64,000 bases of DNA, from assembly GCA_034429475.1 (NCBI GenBank), contig DAOUGD010000191.1:1-64000 (forward strand), given 5' to 3'. A program made the position numbers and the translations under genes. Source of the DNA: JAKQHY01 sp034429475 (lineage in GTDB: Bacteria > Chloroflexota > Anaerolineae > B4-G1 > SLSP01). Below are positions 16,301 through 25,639 of the stretch, piece after piece. Every line of letters starts with the position of its first letter. The stretch's first letter is position 1. The notes below the pieces were generated by a model. The model did no database searches and was not told the DNA's origin. It saw only the letters and a program-made list of their open reading frames with translations.

Positions 16301-19300
16301 AATGTCGTTGTGCTTCCGTATAGTCTTGTCTGTCAAAGGCTGCGTATCCTAATTCGATCTCGGTTTCACGCTCTTGTTGTGTTCGCGCCAAAGGCTCGAT
16401 ATGATCATACTTTATACTGAGTTCGGCTTTTTTACGCCCCTCTCGAGTAGCGTTTAAGGCTTTAGTGATTGCTTGAAGCGCATCTATATAACGCTCCGCA
16501 CGCATGTAGTCTTCTACCTTTTGTTCCCACTCGCTCACTGCGACCAAATCATTACGCAGTTGCTCGATTTGTAGCACAAACTGAGTATAAGCATCACGAT
16601 CCTCATCCGGCAATACACGCCAATCGAGCTGAGTCGGCAACTCCCGCAGTTCTCGCAAGAAACCTTCAAATTGTTCTGGCACACTTGCTAACTGACAAGC
16701 AGTTTCAATACGCTCTCTTACCTCTTGCACACGACCACGCACGTCGTCAACCCACGCCTGAGAAATCTGGCGGCGCAAGTTGGCTGCTTGCTCTACCAGC
16801 CAGGGAGCATCAGGCAGCGCCGGCAAGGTATTTAGAATGTATTCGGCCTCACTCCATGCGCTGTTGAGGTACGCTTGCCGGGCTGACTCCAAACGTGGTT
16901 CAATTTCTGCGTGAAGGGCACGCTGCTTTTCCGCTTCGGCGCGCAAACTGCGCGCGGCCCTACGCAATCGTTGTGTACGTTCATCCTCCAATAATTCAGG
17001 AAACTCTTGCTCAATGGGACCATAAAAGCTAGTTTCTATATCATCCAAAGCCTGGAAGGCGTTTTTATAGTCTCCCTGAGTTAAGGCATCTTCTGCGCGC
17101 TTGATACGCTTGTTTGCCGACTCATTGGCATGATTAAGTAGCGCCTCGCCGCGTTCGGTCAATTGGCGAACGGTGGACACATCCCCCTGATGCCCTTTGA
17201 AATAGTCTAGCGCAGCGCGATAGGCTTCCGTAAAATCGCCTAACTGTGTAGCTGACGCCACAATCCCACGCAACGCGTTATCCCGCGCCAACTTTAGCCA
17301 GCGCTCTGCAAAAAATTGCGCGCGTCTGACCGCCCAGTTGTCCTGGGGAAGTTGCTGCAACATCGCCAATTGCTCTTGAGCAGTCTTCCAGGCAACTTGC
17401 TTTCCTAACGCCAAGCCATCGTCGCGGTCGCCCAATGCAAGTAACTGATTAAGAATTTTGCACGCTGGTTTTGGCAACGCTGCATCCGGTTCTAGGAGCA
17501 CATTGAGACCTTGTCGCCAGGTTTTCATAGCGTCTACCGGGCTGCTACTGGCTGATTTGCTGTCAGCTCCATGCTCAATAGTGTGTAGTTTCTCTTCCAA
17601 TGTGCGGCGTCGGCGAACACTAGCATAGAGTTGAGCGTTTTCTACATCCAGAGGCGCCAGGGCGCGGATCTGGCGCAGTTTCTCCTCTGCTTCGACAAGG
17701 TCGCCGGTTTGAAGCGCGAGTTGCGCCTGTTGCTGAATAAGGTTAATATTTTCACGGGCGCGTTCCGTTAGTTGTTTTTGGGCGGCTTCTACGGTGGGAT
17801 CGCTGCCGCGTATACGGATAAATTCTTGCAGTTTGAGCAAGCCATCGGAAGCTGAGACAGCCCTGATCGCATCTCCAACAAATACGATGCGATCATCCAA
17901 TTCCTCAATTTGCTTTTGCAATGCGCGTAATTCTTCCGGCAACAGCCCACCGGCAAGGGTGGTTTGTTGTGTAGCGTCCTCCAATCGTTGGCGCGCCGGC
18001 GCCAGCGCATGTTGGGTGGCTTCAAGCTCTTCGACTATCGCCGCCAGGCTGTCGCCTTTGGACGCGCCTTCATAAACAACCCGCGCCTGGTCTAGACTGG
18101 CGCGGATTTCATCTCGGGCGCGCGACACTGTAGCCGTTGTTTCACGCCAGAGGGTTAATTGTTGACGCACACCGTCAGGTACAGTATCACCTAATGCTGC
18201 GACTGCCTGTTCCAATGCAGCCAGAGCTTCCGTCCACAAACCCCGGTCGCGGTATGGCAGGGCGCGGCTATAATATTGGGAGTACTGTTGTCGGCGTTCG
18301 CGCGCGTCACGCAAGAGCGTGTGTAAGTTCTCCAAATCGGTGCGCAAGTCGGGCCATTCAACCACTTTGCGTAACACGGCTTCAAGGTCTTGGATAAGGG
18401 GGTCAAAGGCAGATGGTTCAAGGATTTCTTGACGTTGCAAGATTGCCCATTCATTGCGGACACGCTGCACAGTGGCTTCCACCTGTGGTTGGATGCCGAT
18501 CTTCGCTATATAGTCGCGAGCCTTGGAACTATCTGGATTGAGGAGCAACGCGCGATTGCCATAATCGGCAGCGTTAGCAAGACGTCCGGCTTCTAATTCG
18601 TAAGCGCAGGCGTCAATTAGTGCGTATTCCAATAACAAAGAAATCTCTCGGTTTTCAGCCCACAGGGTGTAGGCATCCTGATAGGCGTCCACCTTCACAA
18701 GCGGATCCTTTGCGGCGCTCCCCCGCGCCATCAACGCCTCGAATTGTCGGATCTGCGCCTCAACGTGACGCAGTCCAGCAAGCGCCTGCTGTTGGTGTTC
18801 CGGCAAGAGCGCGTCCTGCGTTGCCATAAAAAGCCGGTGTGCCTCGCCCAAATGGTGCTCTGACAACTGACTCTCGGCCTCGCGGAGACGACGCTCGTCC
18901 TCGCGGATACGGGCTATCTCATCCTGCAGGGTATTGAGCATCGTTTCTACCACTACGCTGACCGTGGTATAATCGCGGCCCTCGGCCTGACTGAGTTTTA
19001 GTTGTTGTTGTGCTTGTTCCAGGGTGCGTGCGGCTTCCTCGCGCTTTCCCGCATCCCAATCTAGCTGCGCCTGCGCTTGCAAGGCAGCCATGGCTGCCAG
19101 ATCCACACATTCGCGGCGTAAAGCCTTTGCATCCAGATGGGCTGGGTAAACTTCCTGCACTTTCTCGAATACCGCTTGCGCCTTCTCGAACTGACGGTGC
19201 GCCGTGTTGTAGTCATGTTGCGTCACCAGTTGCCGCGCCTTCTCTAACGATACACGACCATGCGCAAGACCGGCTTGAAGGTAGAATTGCCGCCAGAGAG

Positions 19301-20078
19301 CGGTATCCTGATAACGCCCGCGCCATTGCTCCAGCATCGCCAGCGCGTCTGCCAACCGCCCTTCATTGATGGCAATTTCAACCATCCCCAGGTCACGTTT
19401 CTGCTCTGCTAGATAATTACGCGCTTGATTAAGGAAACGCTGCGCTTGATCATAGGCGGGAGAATCTGGTGGTATATTTTCCAACAGAGCAATACCCTGT
19501 TCGTAGTCTTTAGCGCGGAGCAATTCTAACGCCCGATTCATCAGCGCTCGTTGATCTTCTTGGGTCAGCGCCTCGGTATGTGCTTCTGTTAGCGTGTCGC
19601 GCAACGGCTGATAAAGCACTTCATCGGGCATTTGCTGCAACATTTCCTCGGTTAATTTGGCCGCTGCTTCCCAATTTTCCTGCTCGCGCATGGGCTGTAC
19701 ATCTTGCAGGATTTTGCGTACTCGTTCTTGCCAGGTACGCAAACTTTTAGCGCGATTGTAATTCTGTTCCAGAATCGCGGAGAATTTCATGATACGTGGT
19801 GCGTTTACGGCAAAATCCATAATGCCGATGTATTCCAGTTCCGCGCCGCGATAGTCGCCCTGTGCGAACAACGCTTCAGCGTCGGCCATACGCTTCTCAA
19901 TCTTGGCGGCTTTTTCTGCCAATCGGCGGACGTTCTGAAGGCCCATCTCCACCCGTGGATCGTGCGGCGCCAAGGCGCACGCTTCCTGGTACAGCGGTTC
20001 TGCGCGTTCCCAATCGCCCCGCAGCATCTCCATGTCGGCGCGTCTGAGAATGTCGGAAAGGTGTGAATTGGTACTCAT
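13332..20078 (-). CDS. Giant TPR/coiled-coil scaffold fused to a STAND-type ATPase
   Basis: The protein has 2248 residues. About 1735 residues of degenerate TPR-like helical repeats (for example AGKYKEALQLIETILKK) are followed by an alpha/beta segment (about 1735-1870) of unknown class and a C-terminal ATPase. The P-loop is at about 1908-1915 (GLRKMGKS), Walker B FLDEAE at about 2002-2007, and a GGHP motif at about 2112. The repeat region is clearly paralogous to the 2713-residue protein at 41883-50024, beginning with the same GDWE(R/K)A opening and sharing many identical blocks. A cytosolic scaffold that couples assembly to ATP-driven switching is likely (inference). The ribosome site is weak. 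It ends 4 bp before the next ATPase gene. Confidence 0.8.
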   Translation of the reverse strand: MSTNSHLSDILRRADMEMLRGDWERAEPLYQEACALAPHDPRVEMGLQNVRRLAEKAAKIEKRMADAEALFAQGDYRGAELEYIGIMDFAVNAPRIMKFSAILEQNYNRAKSLRTWQERVRKILQDVQPMREQENWEAAAKLTEEMLQQMPDEVLYQPLRDTLTEAHTEALTQEDQRALMNRALELLRAKDYEQGIALLENIPPDSPAYDQAQRFLNQARNYLAEQKRDLGMVEIAINEGRLADALAMLEQWRGRYQDTALWRQFYLQAGLAHGRVSLEKARQLVTQHDYNTAHRQFEKAQAVFEKVQEVYPAHLDAKALRRECVDLAAMAALQAQAQLDWDAGKREEAARTLEQAQQQLKLSQAEGRDYTTVSVVVETMLNTLQDEIARIREDERRLREAESQLSEHHLGEAHRLFMATQDALLPEHQQQALAGLRHVEAQIRQFEALMARGSAAKDPLVKVDAYQDAYTLWAENREISLLLEYALIDACAYELEAGRLANAADYGNRALLLNPDSSKARDYIAKIGIQPQVEATVQRVRNEWAILQRQEILEPSAFDPLIQDLEAVLRKVVEWPDLRTDLENLHTLLRDARERRQQYSQYYSRALPYRDRGLWTEALAALEQAVAALGDTVPDGVRQQLTLWRETTATVSRARDEIRASLDQARVVYEGASKGDSLAAIVEELEATQHALAPARQRLEDATQQTTLAGGLLPEELRALQKQIEELDDRIVFVGDAIRAVSASDGLLKLQEFIRIRGSDPTVEAAQKQLTERARENINLIQQQAQLALQTGDLVEAEEKLRQIRALAPLDVENAQLYASVRRRRTLEEKLHTIEHGADSKSASSSPVDAMKTWRQGLNVLLEPDAALPKPACKILNQLLALGDRDDGLALGKQVAWKTAQEQLAMLQQLPQDNWAVRRAQFFAERWLKLARDNALRGIVASATQLGDFTEAYRAALDYFKGHQGDVSTVRQLTERGEALLNHANESANKRIKRAEDALTQGDYKNAFQALDDIETSFYGPIEQEFPELLEDERTQRLRRAARSLRAEAEKQRALHAEIEPRLESARQAYLNSAWSEAEYILNTLPALPDAPWLVEQAANLRRQISQAWVDDVRGRVQEVRERIETACQLASVPEQFEGFLRELRELPTQLDWRVLPDEDRDAYTQFVLQIEQLRNDLVAVSEWEQKVEDYMRAERYIDALQAITKALNATREGRKKAELSIKYDHIEPLARTQQERETEIELGYAAFDRQDYTEAQRHFDKADTLGADVTDVTRATRAGAKLLSAQRWWNEENDASNALADLYELGHLVENNPRAQRIAEDADALRIRIETVRQDNHAIQRELAEARQLLVTGQFSAAQDTVKNVLRRAPFSEEARTLQTQIQEQEKSHGILENARSAHQAGKYKEALQLIETILKKQPDSLDARLLKRQVETAITADETFFQVETLAKQMRFKDARDLLLQLSRQDVDLDRFRQTQQQIEELEKEQWTRIVHPIQEFYRDGEYAEAWNRCKQATEYTTAPELLDELQALQILIVNRWTEKLVQTARAQLQKRLEQEQWRDLEVQLDSLLHLEPPPEDHWVRQLEDLLRDTHTRRLRLSLAQAQAQYEVWLTEGMRGVPQSALDMIKAIQEEVEILGTQVEFDITLDAASLANKIEEVLSRQEAGGLCTEYSQLLTEAQSLRAQWDNPDYLREQACDRDLERICELVNMVCKIPGHENDEEAHELLSWVAQERSLYAQVRRFLKNAGFTVTAIENTLIYQCTPALPDLQELLPEKIYVRVLLDRPLDSTQVWAIHDEVQKLTQRIRTILVVTDQRPTVDGWAQIGTLGMRSFVILPLEQALLRHGLLKGEEHDLLFGELENRLGVNYDPYDDARGPIAGIFSFFGRDKLTQDLSRRIVAGKPVAIFGLRKMGKSSLLRALADRISFPIAFMNLQGMVNAKLEEIYRDILRQWRQWSRVHYNLAYDLPQFDSSDTTSKFKSATLELLNRLEMSTGKARLGLFLDEAEVIVPRPDGSGPDLERYLALMGAIRELVDNDKRLSLVIASLNPCMNRINDLNGRQNPMFNYFQEVYLPPLAREDCIQMVRNLGSQVRQGILNYTEASVEAIVNLGGGHPFLTRQFCSLLYQQHDYQPGEITIKAIPIAVEHFIYDEKTITHLDASIWEDAGKVALWGEMQAHVNQAILLDIARANEPLTRENLLATSEADARRTALINLERFHFIYQPEPGFYALQYGLLRTWLRRRRLGLE

Positions 20079-20111
20079 AGCGGCTTAAACCAAAACATTT
20101 CTTGATCCAGC

Positions 20112-20525
20112 CTAACCGTTGATCATTGCGGCAATCTCACCATAGCTGATACTGGCATAATCCACCAGCAATTGCACGATACGATCAAACTCGCTCTGGT
20201 TTAACTGCTCCGCAGGAATATCCAACGCTAATTCAAGATCATCGTCATCATCAAAGGCGAATTTCAGTTGCGGCAAATCGTGGTTGCGCCGGCCTATCGC
20301 TACATACAATTCGGGTGGATAGCCTTCATACGGTTGATCGACGAAAGGCACAATGGTGAAACGTATATAACGATCCGCATCATCCTCAATCAACAATACA
20401 AATAGGCTAAATGCCTGTTCTCGTCCTTCGGGTAAGTCGGTTATGAAAGCAGAACTTACACCCCGTTCGTCAATTTCTTCAAAAGCCATACCACGTGCTT
20501 CAAAAAACTTCGCTATAGGATTCAT
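20112..20525 (-). CDS. YbjN-like acidic protein, possible chaperone or immunity protein
   Basis: The protein has 137 residues, with GAGG before the ATG. It is acidic, with a run of Asp (FDDDDDLEL) and alternating strand and helix segments that resemble YbjN/type III chaperone-like folds (from pattern only). It starts 9 bp after the stop of a very basic nuclease-like gene. An acidic partner immediately downstream of a basic nuclease fits an immunity protein or chaperone, but no direct evidence exists. Alternatively it is an independent regulator. Confidence 0.6.
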   Translation of the reverse strand: MNPIAKFFEARGMAFEEIDERGVSSAFITDLPEGREQAFSLFVLLIEDDADRYIRFTIVPFVDQPYEGYPPELYVAIGRRNHDLPQLKFAFDDDDDLELALDIPAEQLNQSEFDRIVQLLVDYASISYGEIAAMING

Positions 20526-20534
20526 AGTTTCACC

Positions 20535-21188
20535 TCATACTGTGACGGATTGGTAATTTCGAGAGATAGGTCCCCTTGCAGAAATCTTGTATACCCGATT
20601 CCCTTGCGGCCCCGATGTAAAAGCCATACTCTGCAAACGTTTATCTTTGTTTTTAGCCAGCATATACAATTCTTTAGCTCCTTTTATCCCTTTAGCTTCT
20701 GCCTCCCTCAAGCGTGGCAAATAATAGTCTCGCCGGACCTGATTTCTGAAGACACTCCTGCTAGGTGTGCCCCTGCCACTGCCCTTGACTTCCACAACGG
20801 CGGCCTTTTTTATCTCTCCACGCTTGCCCCACCAGATTGCACCTAAATCAACCCCATGAACTTTGTCGTATTGCATACGGCGTACTTCAGCGTTTTGACT
20901 TCGAAAGTAGTTAATTGCTGCTTTTTCAGCTTTACGCTCAATGGCTTTTTTTTGCTTAGAATCGACTCTACCTGTGATTTTTCTATCGCGTGAGTTTCTC
21001 GTTGATACTATTTTAGTATGTCTCACGTTTCGCACCGAATTTTTCTGTTGAGCGTTTATCTTGTTCCCCGTAAGACGAGCGCTTCGTGAGGAAGTATGGG
21101 GCGTTCGCACTCTTGTTTGGATGCTTCTTGCCGCTCTACTTGGAGAACTCACTTTCCCTCTGACAGATGAACTACCTGCTTTAACCAT
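20535..21188 (-). CDS. Basic PD-(D/E)XK nuclease-like protein, candidate toxin
   Basis: The protein has 217 residues, with GGGAGG upstream. Residues 1-75 are Arg/Lys/Ser-rich and probably disordered. Residues 80-190 have the pattern of a restriction-endonuclease fold: Glu in a helix (84/88), HGVDLGA with Asp114, then AVVEVKGSG giving Glu133-x-Lys135, and a following Gln150 in FRNQVRRDY. This combination is common in nuclease toxins of polymorphic toxin systems. No signal peptide is present. It is followed by an acidic YbjN-like gene and preceded by the HerA-like ATPase gene, so delivery by that motor is conceivable. It lacks the N-terminal tag of the four effectors at 26956-29982. Confidence 0.65.
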   Translation of the reverse strand: MVKAGSSSVRGKVSSPSRAARSIQTRVRTPHTSSRSARLTGNKINAQQKNSVRNVRHTKIVSTRNSRDRKITGRVDSKQKKAIERKAEKAAINYFRSQNAEVRRMQYDKVHGVDLGAIWWGKRGEIKKAAVVEVKGSGRGTPSRSVFRNQVRRDYYLPRLREAEAKGIKGAKELYMLAKNKDKRLQSMAFTSGPQGNRVYKISARGPISRNYQSVTV

Positions 21189-21207
21189 CTCTTTTTACCT
21201 CCCTCTG

Positions 21208-24060
21208 CTAACGTGAGAATTCATTCACCAATGCTTCCGCATCTGGCAAGCGCATATCATAAACAATTTGCGCAAAAATAGTGGTTTCCAATAGCGGGTT
21301 CAACTCGCGCCTGTGTTGCAAGAGCCAATCACGAATTCGATTACGCGCCGCAGCCCAATCCTGAAAACTCGCCGCCTGTGCTACATCTGCCGACATTTTC
21401 TCGTCTAACATCGAACTCAATTCAGTCCAGATAGACCCTATTGCCGTGTTTTCTGTGACAGATGGAACCGTAACTTGCACTGTTGCCACCTCCGGGCACA
21501 CCACCCCCACCCCTTGTGCATTTTCACGCATTCTCCGCAATTCCGCTTCCGGCGCGTGGCATTGATCGCGCAACGTCTCCACCATCAACGGTGCGCGGAG
21601 CAGCACCGGTTGCCCAGAGGTTGCGTCGAGCGTCAGCGTTTGCCCGGCCCGCAGGCGCGTGCGGGCGTAGCGCTGTTGCGCCGGACTGAGGTTGAGGACG
21701 TGGCTCAGATGTTCGAAGCCGCCCCGGTCGTTGAGGCGGCACATGAGGTTGATCATGGCGTTATCCAACACGCCGCCCACCAGCGATGAAGGCCGCTGAT
21801 CCAGAATCATAATACCCTGCCGGAATTTGCGCACTTCAGCCAGCATCGTGTTCATTTCCTCGGCGCTCTTGCCGCGCGTGTTGCCCTGATTTTGACCGGC
21901 GGTGGCGCTGGCCTCCGCTGAGAGCAGGCGGTGCGCCTCGTCAATGAGCAAGAGATGGGGGTGTTTGTCCCTTTTGTGGTTCTGGTAAGCATATTCGATG
22001 TGCCCGACCAGTTGTGTGACCAAAAACGCCATCACCAGCGCCAGGCTGCTGGGATCGCCCAACGCGCCCAGTTCAATGACTACGGGTTGCTGCAACAGGG
22101 TTTGGAAAAACTGCGGATTGTCCTGGCGCACGTTCAAAACGCGGCCCAGGCTGTTGAGGATGCCGTTGACGCGGATTTTGGAAGCGCCGGTCAAGATGCC
22201 GCCGGCTTCGGTGCCCTTGCCGTAATCCGGCAACACATTCTCCTCCACTTCGGCGATCACCGCCTGCGCGAAGTCGGAAAGACAAGGGAAGGGTTTGCCG
22301 GCAGCCAGTGCGCCTTTCTCGTCCAACGCCCACCCGAAGGGAGCTTGCATGTAGACACGGGCCAGCGCGGCCTCATAAATAGCCGGCAGCGGATCCCACA
22401 TCTCATACGCAGCCTTGAAACACGACAGCAGCCGGGTGATGTGCGCGCGCACGGTCACACCAGGCGGCACGGCAAACGGGTTGAAGCGGAAGGGAAAGCC
22501 GTCTTCGTCGCCGGCGGTGTACACAATCAAGCGGTCTTTCAACGCCTCGGCGGCATAGAGATAGCGGTATTCATGCCCGGTCGAAGGGTCCAACACCAGG
22601 AAGGGCACATTGAGTTCACCGAGTTGTTGCAGAATGTAGAGGGCGAGATTGCTTTTCCCGCTACCCGGCGCGCCTACCAGTAATGAAGGCTTTTCTAAGT
22701 CGGAGAGGCGCACCTGGAAAGGGACGGCGTTGGCCTCGCCGACCTCTTCTGGCCCCAACCAGCGATTGCGCTGATAGAGATAGCCCAGGTTGACGAGTGC
22801 TTCGTCCGGCTTGAAGCGGTGGGTAGATGCTACTTCCGGCGGAATCACAAACGGCACATCGGCGGTGCTGAGCGCCGAGGTCTGCCCGGCCTGCGGCATC
22901 AGGGGCAGATGGAACAGCCCCACCGCCTCTTGCGCGGTAACGAGGTGCCGCAGATGGCGCAGTTCGGGGGTTTCCTGGGATGGCCCCCAGTCTTGATGAT
23001 CGAGCCAGTGCAAATTGTGCAGGGCTGCCGCGCGTTGGCTCTCACCCGCAGGGATAATGGCATCGGGGCGAGTCCAGCCGAGCGCGCCGTCCGGCGCATC
23101 CGCTGCCGGAAAGCACAATGCCGCGCGCACGGCTTGCACCAACGCATCATCTACCGAGCCATTGGCCGCCAGGGTCACGCGCATCTTGAACAACTGATCC
23201 TGCCCGGCCAGCAATTGTTGGTAAGCGTGCGCGCCGCGCTGCGCCCGCGCTACGTCGAAATCGCTCAGGCCGAGTGCGCGGGCCACGCGCACCAACGCCA
23301 ACACCTGGGACGCGCTGCGATCCTGTGTGTCACCCTGCGCCTGGACGTTCTGGAAGAACAACGAGCGGCGCTGTTCGCCGTAGTCTGCAATCATCCGCAG
23401 CTTCTCCACCCGGTCGGCGATGCCCGGCAGGGCTTGCAAGGCCGTGGGTTCGAGCGCGATACTGATCACGGTGGGCGTTTTGAGACGCGACAGGCTCTCG
23501 ATCAAATTGAGCCAGGGGTCAAGTTGCGTATCCGCCCAAAACGGATGAAAGATGTAGCCTTTTTGCGCGCGGGCGTCAAGGCTTTCCAGTGAGTAGATGA
23601 GGGTTTCTTCTTCATATTTGCGCAGTTCCAGCGCTTCCACCGAGGCGGCGGAGAATGTCTGGAAGGTGGCCTGTTGCAATTCGTCGCGCGACAGAGGCGC
23701 GGGCATATCGTAGTTGAAGAGGCTTTCGGTGGGGAAGAGTTGATACACTTGCTGCGCCACGCGGGCTGCTGCCTCCAATCCCTCGCTGAAATTAGGATGG
23801 GTCACGCGGCAGAGCAGGTAGACGCCCACCTCAGCCCCCAGCACCGAGCGTTCCGGGTGTGCAACCACATGCAGGGCAATGGCGCGGCGCGGCTGCGGGA
23901 TGTGTAAGGCGCGCGTGAACACCACAAACCGACGCAACAGTTGCGCCAGTTGCTGTTGCGGGGAAAGCGGCGTCTCGCGGGCGACGGGCAGTGCGGGGAT
24001 GCGGAAGCCCATCACGGCGCAGTCGTCACCGGGGAGCACACCGGCGCGAGGGGCCGTCAC
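21208..24060 (-). CDS. HerA/FtsK-superfamily pump ATPase (first copy)
   Basis: The protein has 950 residues. The GTG start overlaps the SPFH gene stop (GTGA), implying coupling. The N-terminal half (1-440) lacks recognised motifs. The motor domain has Walker A VGAPGSGKS (about 462-470) and Walker B HLLLIDEAHRLLS (702-714), the IDEAH form typical of HerA/DUF87 ATPases. A proposed arginine/sensor region follows (EVRKFRQGIMILDQRPSSL). HerA-like motors translocate DNA or act in conjugation and secretion-like pumps. It is paralogous to the protein at 29979-32870, with the same VNEHI/VRAHI, FKAA and GASK(I/L)R blocks. Membrane context (SPFH partner) favours a trans-membrane pump, by inference. Confidence 0.85.
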   Translation of the reverse strand: MTAPRAGVLPGDDCAVMGFRIPALPVARETPLSPQQQLAQLLRRFVVFTRALHIPQPRRAIALHVVAHPERSVLGAEVGVYLLCRVTHPNFSEGLEAAARVAQQVYQLFPTESLFNYDMPAPLSRDELQQATFQTFSAASVEALELRKYEEETLIYSLESLDARAQKGYIFHPFWADTQLDPWLNLIESLSRLKTPTVISIALEPTALQALPGIADRVEKLRMIADYGEQRRSLFFQNVQAQGDTQDRSASQVLALVRVARALGLSDFDVARAQRGAHAYQQLLAGQDQLFKMRVTLAANGSVDDALVQAVRAALCFPAADAPDGALGWTRPDAIIPAGESQRAAALHNLHWLDHQDWGPSQETPELRHLRHLVTAQEAVGLFHLPLMPQAGQTSALSTADVPFVIPPEVASTHRFKPDEALVNLGYLYQRNRWLGPEEVGEANAVPFQVRLSDLEKPSLLVGAPGSGKSNLALYILQQLGELNVPFLVLDPSTGHEYRYLYAAEALKDRLIVYTAGDEDGFPFRFNPFAVPPGVTVRAHITRLLSCFKAAYEMWDPLPAIYEAALARVYMQAPFGWALDEKGALAAGKPFPCLSDFAQAVIAEVEENVLPDYGKGTEAGGILTGASKIRVNGILNSLGRVLNVRQDNPQFFQTLLQQPVVIELGALGDPSSLALVMAFLVTQLVGHIEYAYQNHKRDKHPHLLLIDEAHRLLSAEASATAGQNQGNTRGKSAEEMNTMLAEVRKFRQGIMILDQRPSSLVGGVLDNAMINLMCRLNDRGGFEHLSHVLNLSPAQQRYARTRLRAGQTLTLDATSGQPVLLRAPLMVETLRDQCHAPEAELRRMRENAQGVGVVCPEVATVQVTVPSVTENTAIGSIWTELSSMLDEKMSADVAQAASFQDWAAARNRIRDWLLQHRRELNPLLETTIFAQIVYDMRLPDAEALVNEFSR

Positions 24061-25619
24061 TTTGATTTCTCCAGCAACTTTAGCGTCTCATAATACAATT
24101 CGCAAATTGTCACCCGACCATAGCTCAGGTCGTAGACGTCATCTTGCAGGGAGCGGTACTTGTCGGTCCAGGTTTGATTGTCCAGATACACATAGGGGCG
24201 GGTGGTCTGTGGCGCCGGGAAAATGATGACGAGAGATTGTCCACTTTCCAGGTTGAATTCAAAACGCCCCTCAGCGACATTCAAACCACGGAAAACATGC
24301 GGCAACCGTGTTTCCAGCTCTTGAGCTTCCCATTGCAGCCGTTGTTTGTAGGAGAGTCCTTCCGGAATTTTGGGACATTCTGGTTTTTTGATTTCCTGAT
24401 CCTTAGTCCCCATCTCTTCTTTTACTGCCTCGGCCATTAATGCCGGCAAACTTCCTTCCTGCTTCAACGCGCGCGCTTCGGCCTGGGTTGCGCCGTACAG
24501 TTGTTGCGGCGGGATGCCGGTCGCCAACAGCGCCTCCACCATACGCGTGGCGGCCCGCGAGCGGAATTCCAACGCGGCCTGATTGCCCTCGTACTCGTGC
24601 ATCAACTGCACCAGATGGTCATCCATCTGCGAGAGGCTGACGGCAATTTGCTGCCGGTCCTTCGCCAGTTGCAATCGCTCAAAGGATTGCGCCATGCTTT
24701 GATCAAGCTCCTTGCTGCCCTCGATCTCTTCGATGTGGACGCCGGCGACGTTCAAGCCCAGGTCGGCTTGATCCAGGTAGCTCTTCACGCGCTGCCCCAA
24801 TTGATTGCCGGTGGTCGCCAGCAACACGTCCTCGTAGCGCTGGAACGGCAATATCTCCCGCGCGGCGGTCAGCACGATGTTCTTGACCACGCGCATCGGT
24901 TCGCGCACCTGCACGAATTGTTCCACGCGCTCGCGGTCAATTTCCAACTGCACCCACACGCGATAGCCGACTTTGATCCACGCGCGTTTGCGAAAGTCGC
25001 CTTCATCCTCGCCCATCACCGGAATGCCGGCGACTTCGACGGTGGTATTTTCCAGCCGGTAGGGAATAGAAACGACGTTGATCGGCGGCGCACCCTGCAC
25101 GTTGAGCTTCCAGAAGATTTTGCGGTTGTGTCCCGCCATTTGTGCGTCATAAATGAAGTTGTCGTTAAAGCCCACATCGGCCAGATAGAGCCGGTTAGAG
25201 GCCATATCCAATCGTCGCTTGTGAATCATCCCTAGACTAAAAATCATCGTGAAAATATCGGGGTGCATGTGGGTCTGTTCAGTGCGGAAGCCTTCTGTCT
25301 CGCGGACATGTTGTTTGGCCGCGCCCCGGCGTTCCAATTCCTCTCCCAGCATCTCTTCCCAACGGTGAGGAATCCAAAGCTGCGCGACCCCCCGCCCGAC
25401 CAGGAAGCCCAGCACTATCCCCAACAGCGCGCCGACCAGATACCCATACCATTCCGCTTGCGTCGCCAGCGCAATTCCCAATCCAACAATGGCGCCAATA
25501 ACGCTGGTGACGCTGAGAATTACCCGGAACTCGTTGATCCCCTGATCCTCGTATTTATTGAGACCCCGCGCCCAACGACGGCCATGCGTGATATAACGAA
25601 CATCGGATGTTTGATTCAT
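24057..25619 (-). CDS. Two-helix membrane SPFH/Band 7 protein
   Basis: The protein has 520 residues. Two membrane helices (32-53 and 57-77) are followed by a domain (about 140-330) with Band 7/SPFH character: a long amphipathic region, REILPFQRYEDVLLA, and YLDQADLGLNVAGVHIEEI, typical of the SPFH strand-helix end. The last 110 residues form a separate small alpha/beta domain of unknown class. SPFH proteins organise membrane microdomains and cage proteases or secretion complexes. It is translationally coupled to the HerA-like gene (GTGA overlap), suggesting that they form one complex at the membrane. Confidence 0.78.
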   Translation of the reverse strand: MNQTSDVRYITHGRRWARGLNKYEDQGINEFRVILSVTSVIGAIVGLGIALATQAEWYGYLVGALLGIVLGFLVGRGVAQLWIPHRWEEMLGEELERRGAAKQHVRETEGFRTEQTHMHPDIFTMIFSLGMIHKRRLDMASNRLYLADVGFNDNFIYDAQMAGHNRKIFWKLNVQGAPPINVVSIPYRLENTTVEVAGIPVMGEDEGDFRKRAWIKVGYRVWVQLEIDRERVEQFVQVREPMRVVKNIVLTAAREILPFQRYEDVLLATTGNQLGQRVKSYLDQADLGLNVAGVHIEEIEGSKELDQSMAQSFERLQLAKDRQQIAVSLSQMDDHLVQLMHEYEGNQAALEFRSRAATRMVEALLATGIPPQQLYGATQAEARALKQEGSLPALMAEAVKEEMGTKDQEIKKPECPKIPEGLSYKQRLQWEAQELETRLPHVFRGLNVAEGRFEFNLESGQSLVIIFPAPQTTRPYVYLDNQTWTDKYRSLQDDVYDLSYGRVTICELYYETLKLLEKSK

Positions 25620-25639
25620 TGTGTATAACCCCCTTCAAA

